In this document: positions 42,976-50,733 of the stretch, piece after piece
Layout of the letters: every line of letters begins with the position of its first letter
Position numbering within the stretch: the stretch's first letter is position 1
DNA from: DATEGZ01 sp035519535
Lineage (GTDB): Bacteria; Acidobacteriota; Vicinamibacteria; Vicinamibacterales; SCN-69-37
Reading direction: 5' to 3'
Assembly (NCBI GenBank): GCA_035519535.1
Contig: DATIWF010000141.1
Coordinates: 1 to 64,000, forward strand
DNA: 64,000 nucleotides
Translations under genes and position numbers: made by a program
The notes under the pieces: generated by a model
What the model was told of the DNA's origin: nothing
Database searches by the model: none
Seen by the model: the letters and a program-made list of their open reading frames with translations, nothing else

Positions 42976-45750
42976 ATGATGCGCACCCTAGCCCGGCTCT
43001 GTCTTGTCTCCCTGCTCGCCGCGCCAATCGTCCTCCACGGGCAATCGGGATCGATTCCGACGCCGGAGTCGGTGTTCGGGTTTCCGCCGGGCGCCGACTT
43101 CAAGCTCGCGACGTACGAGCAGGTGGTCAGCTACTTCCAGAAAGTCGACGCGGCGAGCGACCGCATGACGATGGTCCAGGCGGGCAAGACGACGCAGGGG
43201 CGGACGTTCTGGTTCGCCCTGATTTCGTCGAAGGAGAACCTTGCGAAGGTCGACCATTACCGGGAGATCGCGCGGCGGCTGGCGCACCCGGAGGGGCTGA
43301 CGGACGCCGAGGCGCGCACGCTCGCGCGCGAGGGCAAGGCGTTCGTGCACATCGACGGCGGGCTGCACGCGAGCGAAATCGCGGGGCCGCAGCAGACACC
43401 GCTGCTGCTCTACGACCTGCTGACGCGCACGAGCGACCCGGACATCGCGCAGATCTTCGACAACGTCATCTTCATGCTGTGGCCGACGATCAACCCGGAC
43501 GGCATGCAGATGGTGACCGACTGGTTCATGCAGCACGTCGATCCGGCGAACCCGCGCGCGCCGCAGCCGCCGATGCCGTACCTCTATCAGGAGTACGTCG
43601 GGCACGACAACAACCGCGACGCCTACATGCTCAACATGGTCGAGTCGCGCGTGATGGAGCACACGTGGCGCGACTGGGAGCCGAATCTGGTGTACGTGCT
43701 GCACCAGGCGCCGCCGAACCCGTACCGGATCTGGCTGCCGCCGTTCGCCGAGCCGATCGCGCTGCACGCGCCGCCGATTCCGTCGGGCGAGGTGAACATG
43801 ATCGGGATGGCCATCGCGCAGGGGCTGGCGCAGCACAACCAGCCCGGCGCCGTGCACATGCTCGACACCTACGATGCGTGGTACCCGGGGTACATCGACT
43901 ACAACCCGATCTTCAAGAACATCCCGTCGTTCTGGACCGAAACGGCCGGCGCGTCGGCGATTCCCGGCAACGTGAACGTCAGCAGCGTGCAGCGCCAGCC
44001 CAAGGCGCTCTACACCGACCCCTTCCCGGGCGGCGAGTGGCACCTGCGGAATGCGGTCGAGTACGACGAGACGGCCGCGCTGTCCGTGCTCGAGTACGCG
44101 GCGAAGTACAAGGAGTCGCTTCTCTACAGCCGATTTCAATCGGGCCGCGACCAGATCGCCGCGGGCCGCGCGCAGGCGCCGTACGCGTACGTCGTGCCGC
44201 AGGACCAGCGCGATCCCGTGGCGGCCGTCGAGCTGCTGCGGCGGCTCGCGTTCGCGGGTCTGCGCGTGTACCAGCTGACCGGTGACGCGTCGATCGCGCA
44301 GAAGCAGGGCGACAGCGCCTCGACGATTCAGGCGCCCGCCGGCACGTGGGTGATTCCGACCGATCAGGAGTTCGCCGCGCTCGCGCGCGAGGTCCTCGAT
44401 CCGCAGGTCTATCCGGACGTGCGTTCGTCGCCGAGCGAGCCGCTCAACCAGCCGTACGACGCGGCGGGCTGGACGCTGCCCCTCTCGATGGGCGTGACGG
44501 TCAACGCGATTCAGGAGCCGCTCGCCGCCGACGTGCGATCGAAGATGAAGCTACTTGGATCCCTGCCGGAGCCGAAGGCGAAGCCGACGCCGTACAACCT
44601 GGCCGCCAACGCCGCCGTGGATGCAGCGGCATTCGACAGCGTGCCGGGCGTCGGCTTCGATTCGAGCCCGGCGGCCGCAGCCGTCGTGCCGCCGGCGGGA
44701 AAGATCACGGGCTCGGGGGCGGCGCTCGCGCTCGATCCGGCGCAGAACAATACGTTCCGCGCGCTCAATCGTGCATGGAAGGCCGGCCTGGACGTCCAGT
44801 ACGCGAGCGGCAAGTACCTGATCAACGGGCTTTCCGAGAACGATCAGAACGAGCTCGTGAAGTCGCTCGCGCTCAGCGCACAGCGAATCAACGCGACGGG
44901 CACGCCAGTGAAGAAGCCGCGCCTCGCGCTCTACAACGCGCCGACAAGCATGGACGAGGGCTGGACGCGCTGGGTGCTCGAGCAGTACGGCTTTGACTTC
45001 GCGCTGCTTTCGGCCGACGAGATCCAGGGCGGCCATCTCCGCGACAAGTACGACGTGCTCATCGTCACCGACGAGGGCGGCGGCCCGTTCGGCGGCGGCG
45101 GGCGCGGCGGCGGCGCGCGCGGGGGCGGGGGAGCCGGCGGACGCGCAGGCGGCGCCGCGGCAGGCGCGGGAGCTGCAGGCGCGGGTGGCGCGGCCGGAGC
45201 GGCTGGTGCCGCGGGAGCTGCTGGCGCGGTTGGTGGCGGAGGCTTTGGCGGACGCGGCGGCGCGCCTCCCGACCCCGAGCGCGTCAAGGCGATCGACGAC
45301 TTCGTCCGCGCCGGCGGCACGCTCGTCTGCTTCAATCGCAGCAGCACCTCCGTGATCGACCAGCTCCACCTGCCGGTGAAAAACGCCGTGGCCGGGCTCA
45401 ACCGGACACAGTTCTTCACGGGCATCTCGCTGCTCGACGTCCAGGTCGACAGAACGCAGCGCGTGATGTCGGGCATGCCGGAGCAGGCCGCGGTCTTCTA
45501 CGACGGCGGCCCCGTGTTCGAAACGCTCGAGGGCTTCAACGGCGCCGTGCTCGCGAAGTACGCCGACACGGGATCGCCGCTCGCGTCGGGCTACATGCTG
45601 GGCGACAGCTACCTGCACGGCAAGGCCGCCGCGCTCGACGTCACGCTCGGCGACGGGCACGTCGTGCTGCTCGGCTTCCGCCCGCAGTGGCGCGGACAGC
45701 CGTTCGGGACGTTTCGCGTGATCTTCAACGCGGCGATATACGGCCGCTAG
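42976..45750 (+). CDS. Large M14-type zinc carboxypeptidase-like protein 2
   Basis: The 924-residue exported protein (signal to about residue 22, ending VLHGQSG) has an M14 peptidase domain: HIDGGLHASEIAGPQ gives HxxE (about 131-134) and LVYVLHQAPPNP the third ligand (about 242). MLWPTINPDGMQM is the usual NPDG segment. A C-terminal glutamine-amidotransferase-like domain carries a Gly/Ala-rich insert (GGGARGGGGAGGRAGGAAAG onward, about 708-755). It is a paralog of the protein at 34679-37801, and the inserts occupy comparable places. Confidence 0.88.
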   Translation: MMRTLARLCLVSLLAAPIVLHGQSGSIPTPESVFGFPPGADFKLATYEQVVSYFQKVDAASDRMTMVQAGKTTQGRTFWFALISSKENLAKVDHYREIARRLAHPEGLTDAEARTLAREGKAFVHIDGGLHASEIAGPQQTPLLLYDLLTRTSDPDIAQIFDNVIFMLWPTINPDGMQMVTDWFMQHVDPANPRAPQPPMPYLYQEYVGHDNNRDAYMLNMVESRVMEHTWRDWEPNLVYVLHQAPPNPYRIWLPPFAEPIALHAPPIPSGEVNMIGMAIAQGLAQHNQPGAVHMLDTYDAWYPGYIDYNPIFKNIPSFWTETAGASAIPGNVNVSSVQRQPKALYTDPFPGGEWHLRNAVEYDETAALSVLEYAAKYKESLLYSRFQSGRDQIAAGRAQAPYAYVVPQDQRDPVAAVELLRRLAFAGLRVYQLTGDASIAQKQGDSASTIQAPAGTWVIPTDQEFAALAREVLDPQVYPDVRSSPSEPLNQPYDAAGWTLPLSMGVTVNAIQEPLAADVRSKMKLLGSLPEPKAKPTPYNLAANAAVDAAAFDSVPGVGFDSSPAAAAVVPPAGKITGSGAALALDPAQNNTFRALNRAWKAGLDVQYASGKYLINGLSENDQNELVKSLALSAQRINATGTPVKKPRLALYNAPTSMDEGWTRWVLEQYGFDFALLSADEIQGGHLRDKYDVLIVTDEGGGPFGGGGRGGGARGGGGAGGRAGGAAAGAGAAGAGGAAGAAGAAGAAGAVGGGGFGGRGGAPPDPERVKAIDDFVRAGGTLVCFNRSSTSVIDQLHLPVKNAVAGLNRTQFFTGISLLDVQVDRTQRVMSGMPEQAAVFYDGGPVFETLEGFNGAVLAKYADTGSPLASGYMLGDSYLHGKAAALDVTLGDGHVVLLGFRPQWRGQPFGTFRVIFNAAIYGR

Positions 45751-45794
45751 CTCCGAGGGCCGCCGGCCTCGTCTGCTCGCGGCGCGGCCGCGGT

Positions 45795-46109
45795 CTACGG
45801 TCGCTGCAAGTCCAGCGGCAGCACAGGATTCATCAGCGACGCGCCACCATCGGCCGCGATCGTCTGGCCGGTGATCCATTGCGCGTCCGCCGAGCACAGC
45901 GCCGCCACGGCGCCGCCGACGTCGGCCGGCGTACCGGCGCGCCTGGTTGGTCCCCAGCCGCTGCGCAACCATGCGAGCATCGAGGCGCACAGCTCCGGTG
46001 GCAGATGGTTGACGATGCTGTCATCGGTAATGCCCGGACAGACGGCGTTGACCGTGATGTTTCGCGGCGCGAGTGCGACCGCGAAATACCGACACATCGC
46101 CTCGAGCGG
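45795..46109 (-). pseudogene. Remnant of an SDR-family oxidoreductase (C-terminal part only)
   Basis: About 104 codons encode the end of a short-chain dehydrogenase: LEAMCRYFAVALAPRNITVN, then GRAGT-like spacing (RRAGTPADVGGAVAALCSAD) and QWITGQTIAADGGASLM. The N-terminal Rossmann motif and the YxxxK catalytic site are missing. The frame meets TGA at 46110-46112 exactly where similarity stops. An ATG at 46097 could make a 100-residue peptide but not an enzyme. The neighbour on the other side of the break is a broken VOC gene, so this is a deletion scar. Confidence 0.75.
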
Positions 46110-46128
46110 TCAAACAAAGGAGCACACC

Positions 46129-46372
46129 ATGAGACGAGTCGGGATTCCTGTCGCGTTCGCGTTGCTGAGCTTCGGTGCGGTGCTTGCGGGCATGGCGCTG
46201 GAGCCGTGGGGCGGCGCCATTCTGAAATGGCCCGAGGACCGTGCTGAAGACAAAGGCCTCACCGTCTGGCATGTCGCGCCGTGACGACGACAACGGCACG
46301 TTCGCCTGGATCATGGACCCGGACCGCAACAAGGTCGAGCTGTGGGAGCCGAAGTCGTCGGAGAGGCCATGA
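46129..46372 (+). pseudogene. Internally deleted VOC/glyoxalase-family gene
   Basis: An ATG at 46129 with AAAGGAG ahead begins a 51-codon frame. It has a hydrophobic start and then LEPWGGAILKWPEDRAEDKG and LTVWHVA, a segment typical of the middle of VOC proteins. The frame stops at 46284. In another frame, starting at ATG 46271, the C-terminal end of a VOC protein appears (DNGTFAWIMDPDRNKVELWE), ending 46372. The segment between is missing, so the gene has lost an internal block and shifted frame. The N-terminal hydrophobic part is not VOC-like. Confidence 0.7.
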
Positions 46373-46411
46373 CGCGACGGCTCAGCGGACTCGTCGCCGC
46401 GCGCGATCGAA

Positions 46412-46963
46412 TTACTCCTTCAGCAACCGTTCCAACTGTCGTTTCAGTGTGGTCCGATAGTCCTCGAACCACTTGAGGTAGCCGACGTGCCTTAGCCTGA
46501 GCTTGCCGGATCTGTCCAGAATGCAGAAGGTCGGAATCCCTCTGGGCCTGACCAGTGCGTCGGCGACCCGTGAGTCCCTGTCGTAGGCAAAAGGGACCGT
46601 GTAGTCGTATTGCGCAACGAATCGGCGCGCGTCTTCGATCGAATTGTTCCACGAGGTATTTACCGCGAGAATCACGACGTCGGGATTCTGACGATACTCG
46701 TTGTACACCTCTTCAAGTAAGGGCAAGGTCCTTCTACATGGTCCGCACCAGGTGGCCCAGAAGTCCAGCACGACCACCTTGTTCCTGAAAGTGTCGGGGG
46801 TGATGATTTCTCCGTCGAGCGTCTGCAGTTCAAGGGCTGGGGCTTCTTTGTCGAAATGCTCCAGGACATAGACCTCATACGCCTCCTTGCGCAACGCCAC
46901 GAGGAGAACGACGATCAGGAGCACGGCTGACAGCACCATCCAGCGGTTTCTGGTGATTTTCAT
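46412..46963 (-). CDS. TlpA-like membrane-anchored thioredoxin
   Basis: The 183-residue protein has an N-terminal membrane anchor (about 9-24) and a periplasmic thioredoxin domain with WATWCGPCRR (Cys73, Cys76) and a cis-proline in RPRGIPTFCIL. Such proteins reduce periplasmic disulfides, for example in cytochrome c maturation. The start at ATG 46963 follows GGGAG. Base composition is slightly less GC-rich than its neighbours. Confidence 0.9.
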   Translation of the reverse strand: MKITRNRWMVLSAVLLIVVLLVALRKEAYEVYVLEHFDKEAPALELQTLDGEIITPDTFRNKVVVLDFWATWCGPCRRTLPLLEEVYNEYRQNPDVVILAVNTSWNNSIEDARRFVAQYDYTVPFAYDRDSRVADALVRPRGIPTFCILDRSGKLRLRHVGYLKWFEDYRTTLKRQLERLLKE

Positions 46964-47501
46964 GTTGTCGCTCCCTCTCATCCACGCCATTCGTCTTGTG
47001 CCGACAGCGTGACAACCCATGGGGAATGCGTGCGCAGGTGCAGAAGTCGTGCCCGCCCGAGCGGGCGTTGACTGCGATCCGGAGGCTGGACCTTGACCGG
47101 ATACGTCCAGCTTCCGCGACCGACGAGTGCCAAGGCTGCGCCTGTGGAGAGAACCTCAGGTTGATGTCGCTTCGGGATGAAGGGGGAGCGGGTGGATGCG
47201 TCCGGTCCCGCACATCGACGGCCGACCGAGGGGCGCGAGGCTATCCGATCGGAAAGAGGTCCTCGAGCCACTCGACCGGCCCCGCGTCTGGGGGCGAGCT
47301 CCTGTGTGTACGCGAGGGTCGTGTTGCGCTATCGCGCCGCTCCGAGTCAAGCCGGCCGCGTAGTTTCGCTCACACGGCTCGCCGCCTCTCGATCCCGGGA
47401 CTCTGCTCCGGACCAGCTACGCTCACTCGTCCAGCCCGACCGCGGCTTGCGCGAAATCGGTCGCCGTCAATTCCACGGCGAACGCGATGTTGGCGGTGCG
47501 C
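46964..47501. other. Stretch without a convincing gene; decayed DNA
   Basis: No frame here has family-like sequence or a good start. A short leftward segment at 47241-47300 resembles the end of a BMC shell protein and is listed separately. The rest shows no terminator, repeat or RNA that I can support. Confidence 0.5.
47241..47300 (-). pseudogene. Possible remnant of a BMC shell-protein C-terminus
   Basis: A 19-codon segment reading GPVEWLEDLFPIG before TAG matches the last residues of the intact BMC-H protein at 50399-50689 (RPVEGLEDVFPIE) at nine of twelve positions. No upstream BMC sequence is recognisable in this frame. It may be the relic of a second shell gene; chance similarity is possible given the short length. 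Confidence 0.35.
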
Positions 47502-47957
47502 CTACTGGTCGACTGTGTAGCCCGAAAGCGTGCATGTCGTCAGATCAGTCGTGAAGATCCGCAGATTGAGATCCGTTCCCGGATCAAAATACACCCGAGC
47601 CGCGGCATCGGCCACGAGGACTGTGCCGCTGACATTAATCACCGGAACCGAGAACACGATGTTTGCGTGGCTTAGTGTCCCGTTGAAAATCCCTGCGTAC
47701 AACGAGGACGCAAGCGACGTGCAGTTCATGTGCTCAAGGACGAATTTTTTTCCAGCCGGTACGGTATAGACGGTGTCGAAGCTGCTCGTGGTGGTGAACT
47801 TCCTGATCACCACGGCCTGCCGCGATGGCTCGTCCACGTCGCGCATGAGCGCCGCGCGGACCTGGGCCACCACGGTTCTTGGAGCGAACACGGCGACGGT
47901 GACGCCGACGACCGCGATCACACCGAGGGCAGTGAGGGTGTTCTTCAGAGCTCGCAT
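47502..47957 (-). CDS. Exported or membrane-anchored hypothetical protein
   Basis: The 151-residue protein starts MRALKNTLTALGVIAVVGVT after CCGGAGG. An N-terminal hydrophobic segment (about 8-28) is followed by a beta-rich region (FDTVYTVPAGKKFVLEHMNC, later SGTVLVADAAARVYF). Two cysteines (MNCTS and TTCTL) may pair. I recognise no family. The frame is open further upstream, but only this ATG has a ribosome site and signal segment. Confidence 0.6.
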   Translation of the reverse strand: MRALKNTLTALGVIAVVGVTVAVFAPRTVVAQVRAALMRDVDEPSRQAVVIRKFTTTSSFDTVYTVPAGKKFVLEHMNCTSLASSLYAGIFNGTLSHANIVFSVPVINVSGTVLVADAAARVYFDPGTDLNLRIFTTDLTTCTLSGYTVDQ

Positions 47958-48290
47958 GGAGACCTCCGGAAAGACGGTTCGACGCATTTGCGCACGCGGC
48001 TGGGCCGGCAGGGCGACACCGCTCTGGGCGTGAAGGACTGTGATGGCACTGGCTGCGGCGACGGCCGCGCAGTTGCAACAGAAATGCCAGCGAGCACGAC
48101 TGCTGCCTATCGGCGCGACCAGTCTCGGATGCCGGAAGGAAACATACCTGGAGTTGACTAAAGTCAAACCGATTGGCGCCGCCCGCCTGGCGCGCAGGCG
48201 CCGCTGCGAGAGCGCTCTCACGGACTCATTGGCGGTCTTCTTGCAAGTCGCCTTATTGCCACCCGTCGTCAACACTTCCGGAGGCCGCCT
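47958..48290. other. Divergent intergenic region
   Basis: This 333-base gap separates the leftward hypothetical gene from the rightward PEP-CTERM gene, so it should hold both promoters. It contains TTGACTAAAGTCAA (48154-48167) and the palindrome GAGAGCGCTCTC (48208-48219). No RNA gene is evident. Confidence 0.5.
48154..48167. promoter_or_regulatory. Inverted repeat TTGACT-N2-AGTCAA upstream of the PEP-CTERM gene
   Basis: Two 6-base arms separated by AA form a compact operator-like site, and either arm could also serve as a -35 hexamer. It lies 124 bases before the GTG start of the PEP-CTERM gene. Confidence 0.35.
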
Positions 48291-48905
48291 GTGTCCCGAT
48301 TCCTCGTCGCCGCCGTCTGCATCCTGCTGCTGGCGCCCACGCCAGCACGCGCGCTTCCGGTCACGTTCAGCGGCAGTCTGGACGATTCAGGCAATGCCGC
48401 GCTCGTCGGCAGCGATCTTGGACCGGCGCTGTTCGGTAACGACTTTGACGTCGCGAACAACGTCGCCCTGTATTCACTCGTTATCTCGCCACTCGAGGCA
48501 GGCACCGTGACGTTTCAGAGTGTCGGGTACGGCCTCGGGGGTATCGAGCCATACCTCACTCTGTTCCAAGGCACCGGCCCGACGGCCACCTTCCTCGACT
48601 CGAACTACTTCATCCCCGACATTGACTTCACCCTGTCACGGTCGCTCGCCGCGGGTTCGTATACGGTGGCGATCGGATCGTTTGAGAACATGTCCTTCGC
48701 CGAGAATCTGGGCGTTCCCTTCACGTTCGCCGACGGGTTCATTGGAGTTGGCGTGCCGAGCAGCGGAACCTACTACTATGAGGTCCATGTCACCGCGGGA
48801 AATGCGTCCGAGCCGCCGCCGGTTCCGGAGCCTGCGAGCTTGACGCTGCTCGCGCTTGGCGTCGCCGGGTGGATTGGGCACCGCCGGACCAGCCTGCGAT
48901 CATGA
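48291..48905 (+). CDS. PEP-CTERM sorting-domain protein
   Basis: The 204-residue exported protein begins at GTG 48291 after CCGGAGG with a signal peptide (to about residue 22). It ends VPEPASLTLLALGVAGWIGH followed by RRTSLRS, the PEP-CTERM sorting signal: PEP motif, hydrophobic helix, basic tail. This signal is processed by exosortase and linked to exopolysaccharide-producing bacteria. The middle region (FTLSRSLAAGSYTVAIGSFE) resembles DVUA0089-type pre-peptidase-like domains. No exosortase gene is in the window. Confidence 0.9.
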   Translation: MSRFLVAAVCILLLAPTPARALPVTFSGSLDDSGNAALVGSDLGPALFGNDFDVANNVALYSLVISPLEAGTVTFQSVGYGLGGIEPYLTLFQGTGPTATFLDSNYFIPDIDFTLSRSLAAGSYTVAIGSFENMSFAENLGVPFTFADGFIGVGVPSSGTYYYEVHVTAGNASEPPPVPEPASLTLLALGVAGWIGHRRTSLRS

Positions 48906-48912
48906 GGTGAGC

Positions 48913-49392
48913 ATGCGGTTGGCGTCGTCGCTCGTCTTGCTACTACTGCCGTTGCTGCCACTCGCTCAGACGCCCGACGTCAATCAGCCTGGCGTACTCG
49001 AAGAACTGAAGAGCGTCCGCGCGACGCTTGAAAAGCTCGAGAAAGGTCAACGGATGCTCGTCGCCCTGATGAGAATCCAGATTGATGAGGGCCGGATGGC
49101 CGGCCTCGAAGCGGAGCGCAAACAGTTGACGGCGGAGGAGACCACGCTGAACGAGCGGGTCACGCAGCTCTCGGCCGCGGCGGCCAACCCCGCGACATCC
49201 CGCCTCGCCACGCCCACAGGGTCGTCCCAAGCCCAGGCCGCGCAGGACGCTGCGAACGGGGCTCGCCTCGACGAGGCGACGCGGCGGCTCGATGGCGTAC
49301 GGTCGAGGCTGCGAACGACGGAAGCTTCGATCGCGGCGTTGCGAAACGAGATCTCGTCGTGGGAGCAGTACTTTCAGGACGCCATGCGGTAG
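48913..49392 (+). CDS. Exported coiled-coil protein
   Basis: The 159-residue protein has a signal peptide (MRLASSLVLLLLPLLPLAQT) and two predicted coiled-coil stretches (about 29-85 and 115-155), such as EERKQ-type heptads in LEAERKQLTAEETTLNERVTQ. It starts 7 bases after the PEP-CTERM gene. No family is recognised; an envelope spacer role is a guess. Confidence 0.65.
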   Translation: MRLASSLVLLLLPLLPLAQTPDVNQPGVLEELKSVRATLEKLEKGQRMLVALMRIQIDEGRMAGLEAERKQLTAEETTLNERVTQLSAAAANPATSRLATPTGSSQAQAAQDAANGARLDEATRRLDGVRSRLRTTEASIAALRNEISSWEQYFQDAMR

Positions 49393-49784
49393 GGTCCGAT
49401 CTGCCCGGCCCAATCCTGCAGCGCAATCAGGGCCGAGCAACAGCAAGACGAGCCCCTCGACCGGCCGCGTCGAGCGTTCGAAGGGTCGACGTCCGCCAGC
49501 GTGATCGGCGGCCATCCTGCGCCAGGACGCGCTGTCGATCCGAGCGACGCCCGTACGCCAGGGATGCCTCTCCATACAGCTTTGGCGATCACCCCCCGAG
49601 ATTGTCGAGAATCGCGTCGTCGGCGGCGAATTCTGTGACTGTCGGACGAAGCCGTCGACAACGGGATCGCGCGTATCCCCTTTCCCTGCTACTACATGAG
49701 GCCTCGGGGGATGATTACAGAAAAGGAGGGACGCCCGGCATTCACGTTGCTCCCTTAGGCAGTCGCCTGGAGGGGACGACTGGC
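49393..49784. other. Intergenic region upstream of the pilin gene
   Basis: No gene of normal size is supported in these 392 bases. A 20-codon frame at 49696-49758, preceded by no clear ribosome site, ends EGRPAFTLLP, which resembles a prepilin leader (FTLxE). AAAAGGAGGG at 49721-49730 lies inside this frame. I see no c-di-GMP riboswitch. Confidence 0.4.
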
Positions 49785-50318
49785 ATGAGAGGCGGAGCGG
49801 ATCGGGGATTCACCCTCATCGAGTTGCTGCTCGTCGTGACGATCATCAGCATCATTGCCGCGATTGCCGTGCCTGGGCTCCTGCGTGCCCGGATGACGGG
49901 CAACGAGACGTCGGCGATCGCGTCGCTGAAGGTCACGACGTCGGCGCAGGTCGCCTATTCCGCATCGTGCGGGCAGGGGGGCTACGCGGCGAACTTCGCC
50001 GTGTTGGGCACGCCGCCGAACGGCACGACTGAGGCGTTCATCTCGCAGGATCTCGGCGACGCGAACAATCAGCCGCCGATCAAGAGTGGCTACCAGTTCG
50101 ATCTCGTGGCGGATCAGATGTCACAGGCCGGACCGAACGACTGCAACGGCACGGCAACGATCACCGCGTGGTATGCCACGGGCGTGCCGCAGACGTTCGG
50201 CATTGGCGGCGAACGATCATTCGCCGTGAACACGGGCAACACGATCTGGCAGAACAACACGGGGGCTGCGCCGACCTCGCCGTTCGCGTCCGCCAACGGT
50301 GATATGCCCGTCGAGTAG
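49785..50318 (+). CDS. Type IV pilin-like protein
   Basis: The 177-residue protein has a type IV prepilin leader: MRGGADRG followed by FTLIELLLVVTIISIIAAIA. Cleavage would fall after Gly8, with Glu at position 5 of the mature protein (Glu13) as required. The globular part has two cysteines (ASCGQGG, NDCNG) that may form the disulfide loop. GGAGGGG lies upstream. No other pilus gene is adjacent, so it may be an orphan major pilin or pseudopilin. Confidence 0.9.
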   Translation: MRGGADRGFTLIELLLVVTIISIIAAIAVPGLLRARMTGNETSAIASLKVTTSAQVAYSASCGQGGYAANFAVLGTPPNGTTEAFISQDLGDANNQPPIKSGYQFDLVADQMSQAGPNDCNGTATITAWYATGVPQTFGIGGERSFAVNTGNTIWQNNTGAAPTSPFASANGDMPVE

Positions 50319-50398
50319 GGTCAGCCTGGCTCCCCAAGCGCGCCGGGTGTCGGAGTCCCGGCCTCATTCGCGAAGACGTGGCTCGCTCCTCCGCGACG

Positions 50399-50689
50399 CT
50401 ACTCGATCGGGAAGACGTCCTCGAGCCCCTCGACGGGGCGGGGGATGACGTGGACGCCGACGAGCTCGCCGACCTTGCGCGCGGCGGCGGCGCCGGCGTC
50501 GGTTGCGGCCTTCACGGACGCGACGTCGCCGCGGACGATGGCCGTCACGAGTCCGGCGTCAACTTTCTGCCAGCCGACGAAGACGACGTTCGCGGTCTTG
50601 ACCATCGCGTCGGTCGCCTCGATCATGCCGACGAACCCGCGGGTCTCGACCAATCCCAACGCCTCACCGGGCAGGACCTTAGGTGTCAT
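50399..50689 (-). CDS. Bacterial microcompartment shell protein (BMC-H)
   Basis: The 96-residue protein is a single-domain BMC shell protein: EALGLVETRGFVGMIEATDA, then a VRGDVASVKAATDAGAAAAR motif and HVIPRPVEGLEDVFPIE, as in EutM/PduA-type hexamers. Such proteins tile the shell of protein organelles that confine volatile aldehydes. It lies 44 bases after a DSD1-family PLP enzyme on the same strand, suggesting an operon. No other shell protein (BMC-P or BMC-T) and no aldehyde dehydrogenase is in the window. Confidence 0.93.
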   Translation of the reverse strand: MTPKVLPGEALGLVETRGFVGMIEATDAMVKTANVVFVGWQKVDAGLVTAIVRGDVASVKAATDAGAAAARKVGELVGVHVIPRPVEGLEDVFPIE

Positions 50690-50733
50690 GAATGTTCTCT
50701 GGCATTGAAGATTTTCGCAATGCAGGTGGCACT

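Noticed and set aside
46975..47500. Several 60-170-codon frames on both strands
   Set aside because: None has a family motif, a ribosome site or consistent codon use. Only the short BMC-like tail is kept, with low confidence.
49393..49784. A c-di-GMP riboswitch before the pilin gene
   Set aside because: I looked because such switches precede pilin genes in some bacteria, but found none of the conserved core sequence.
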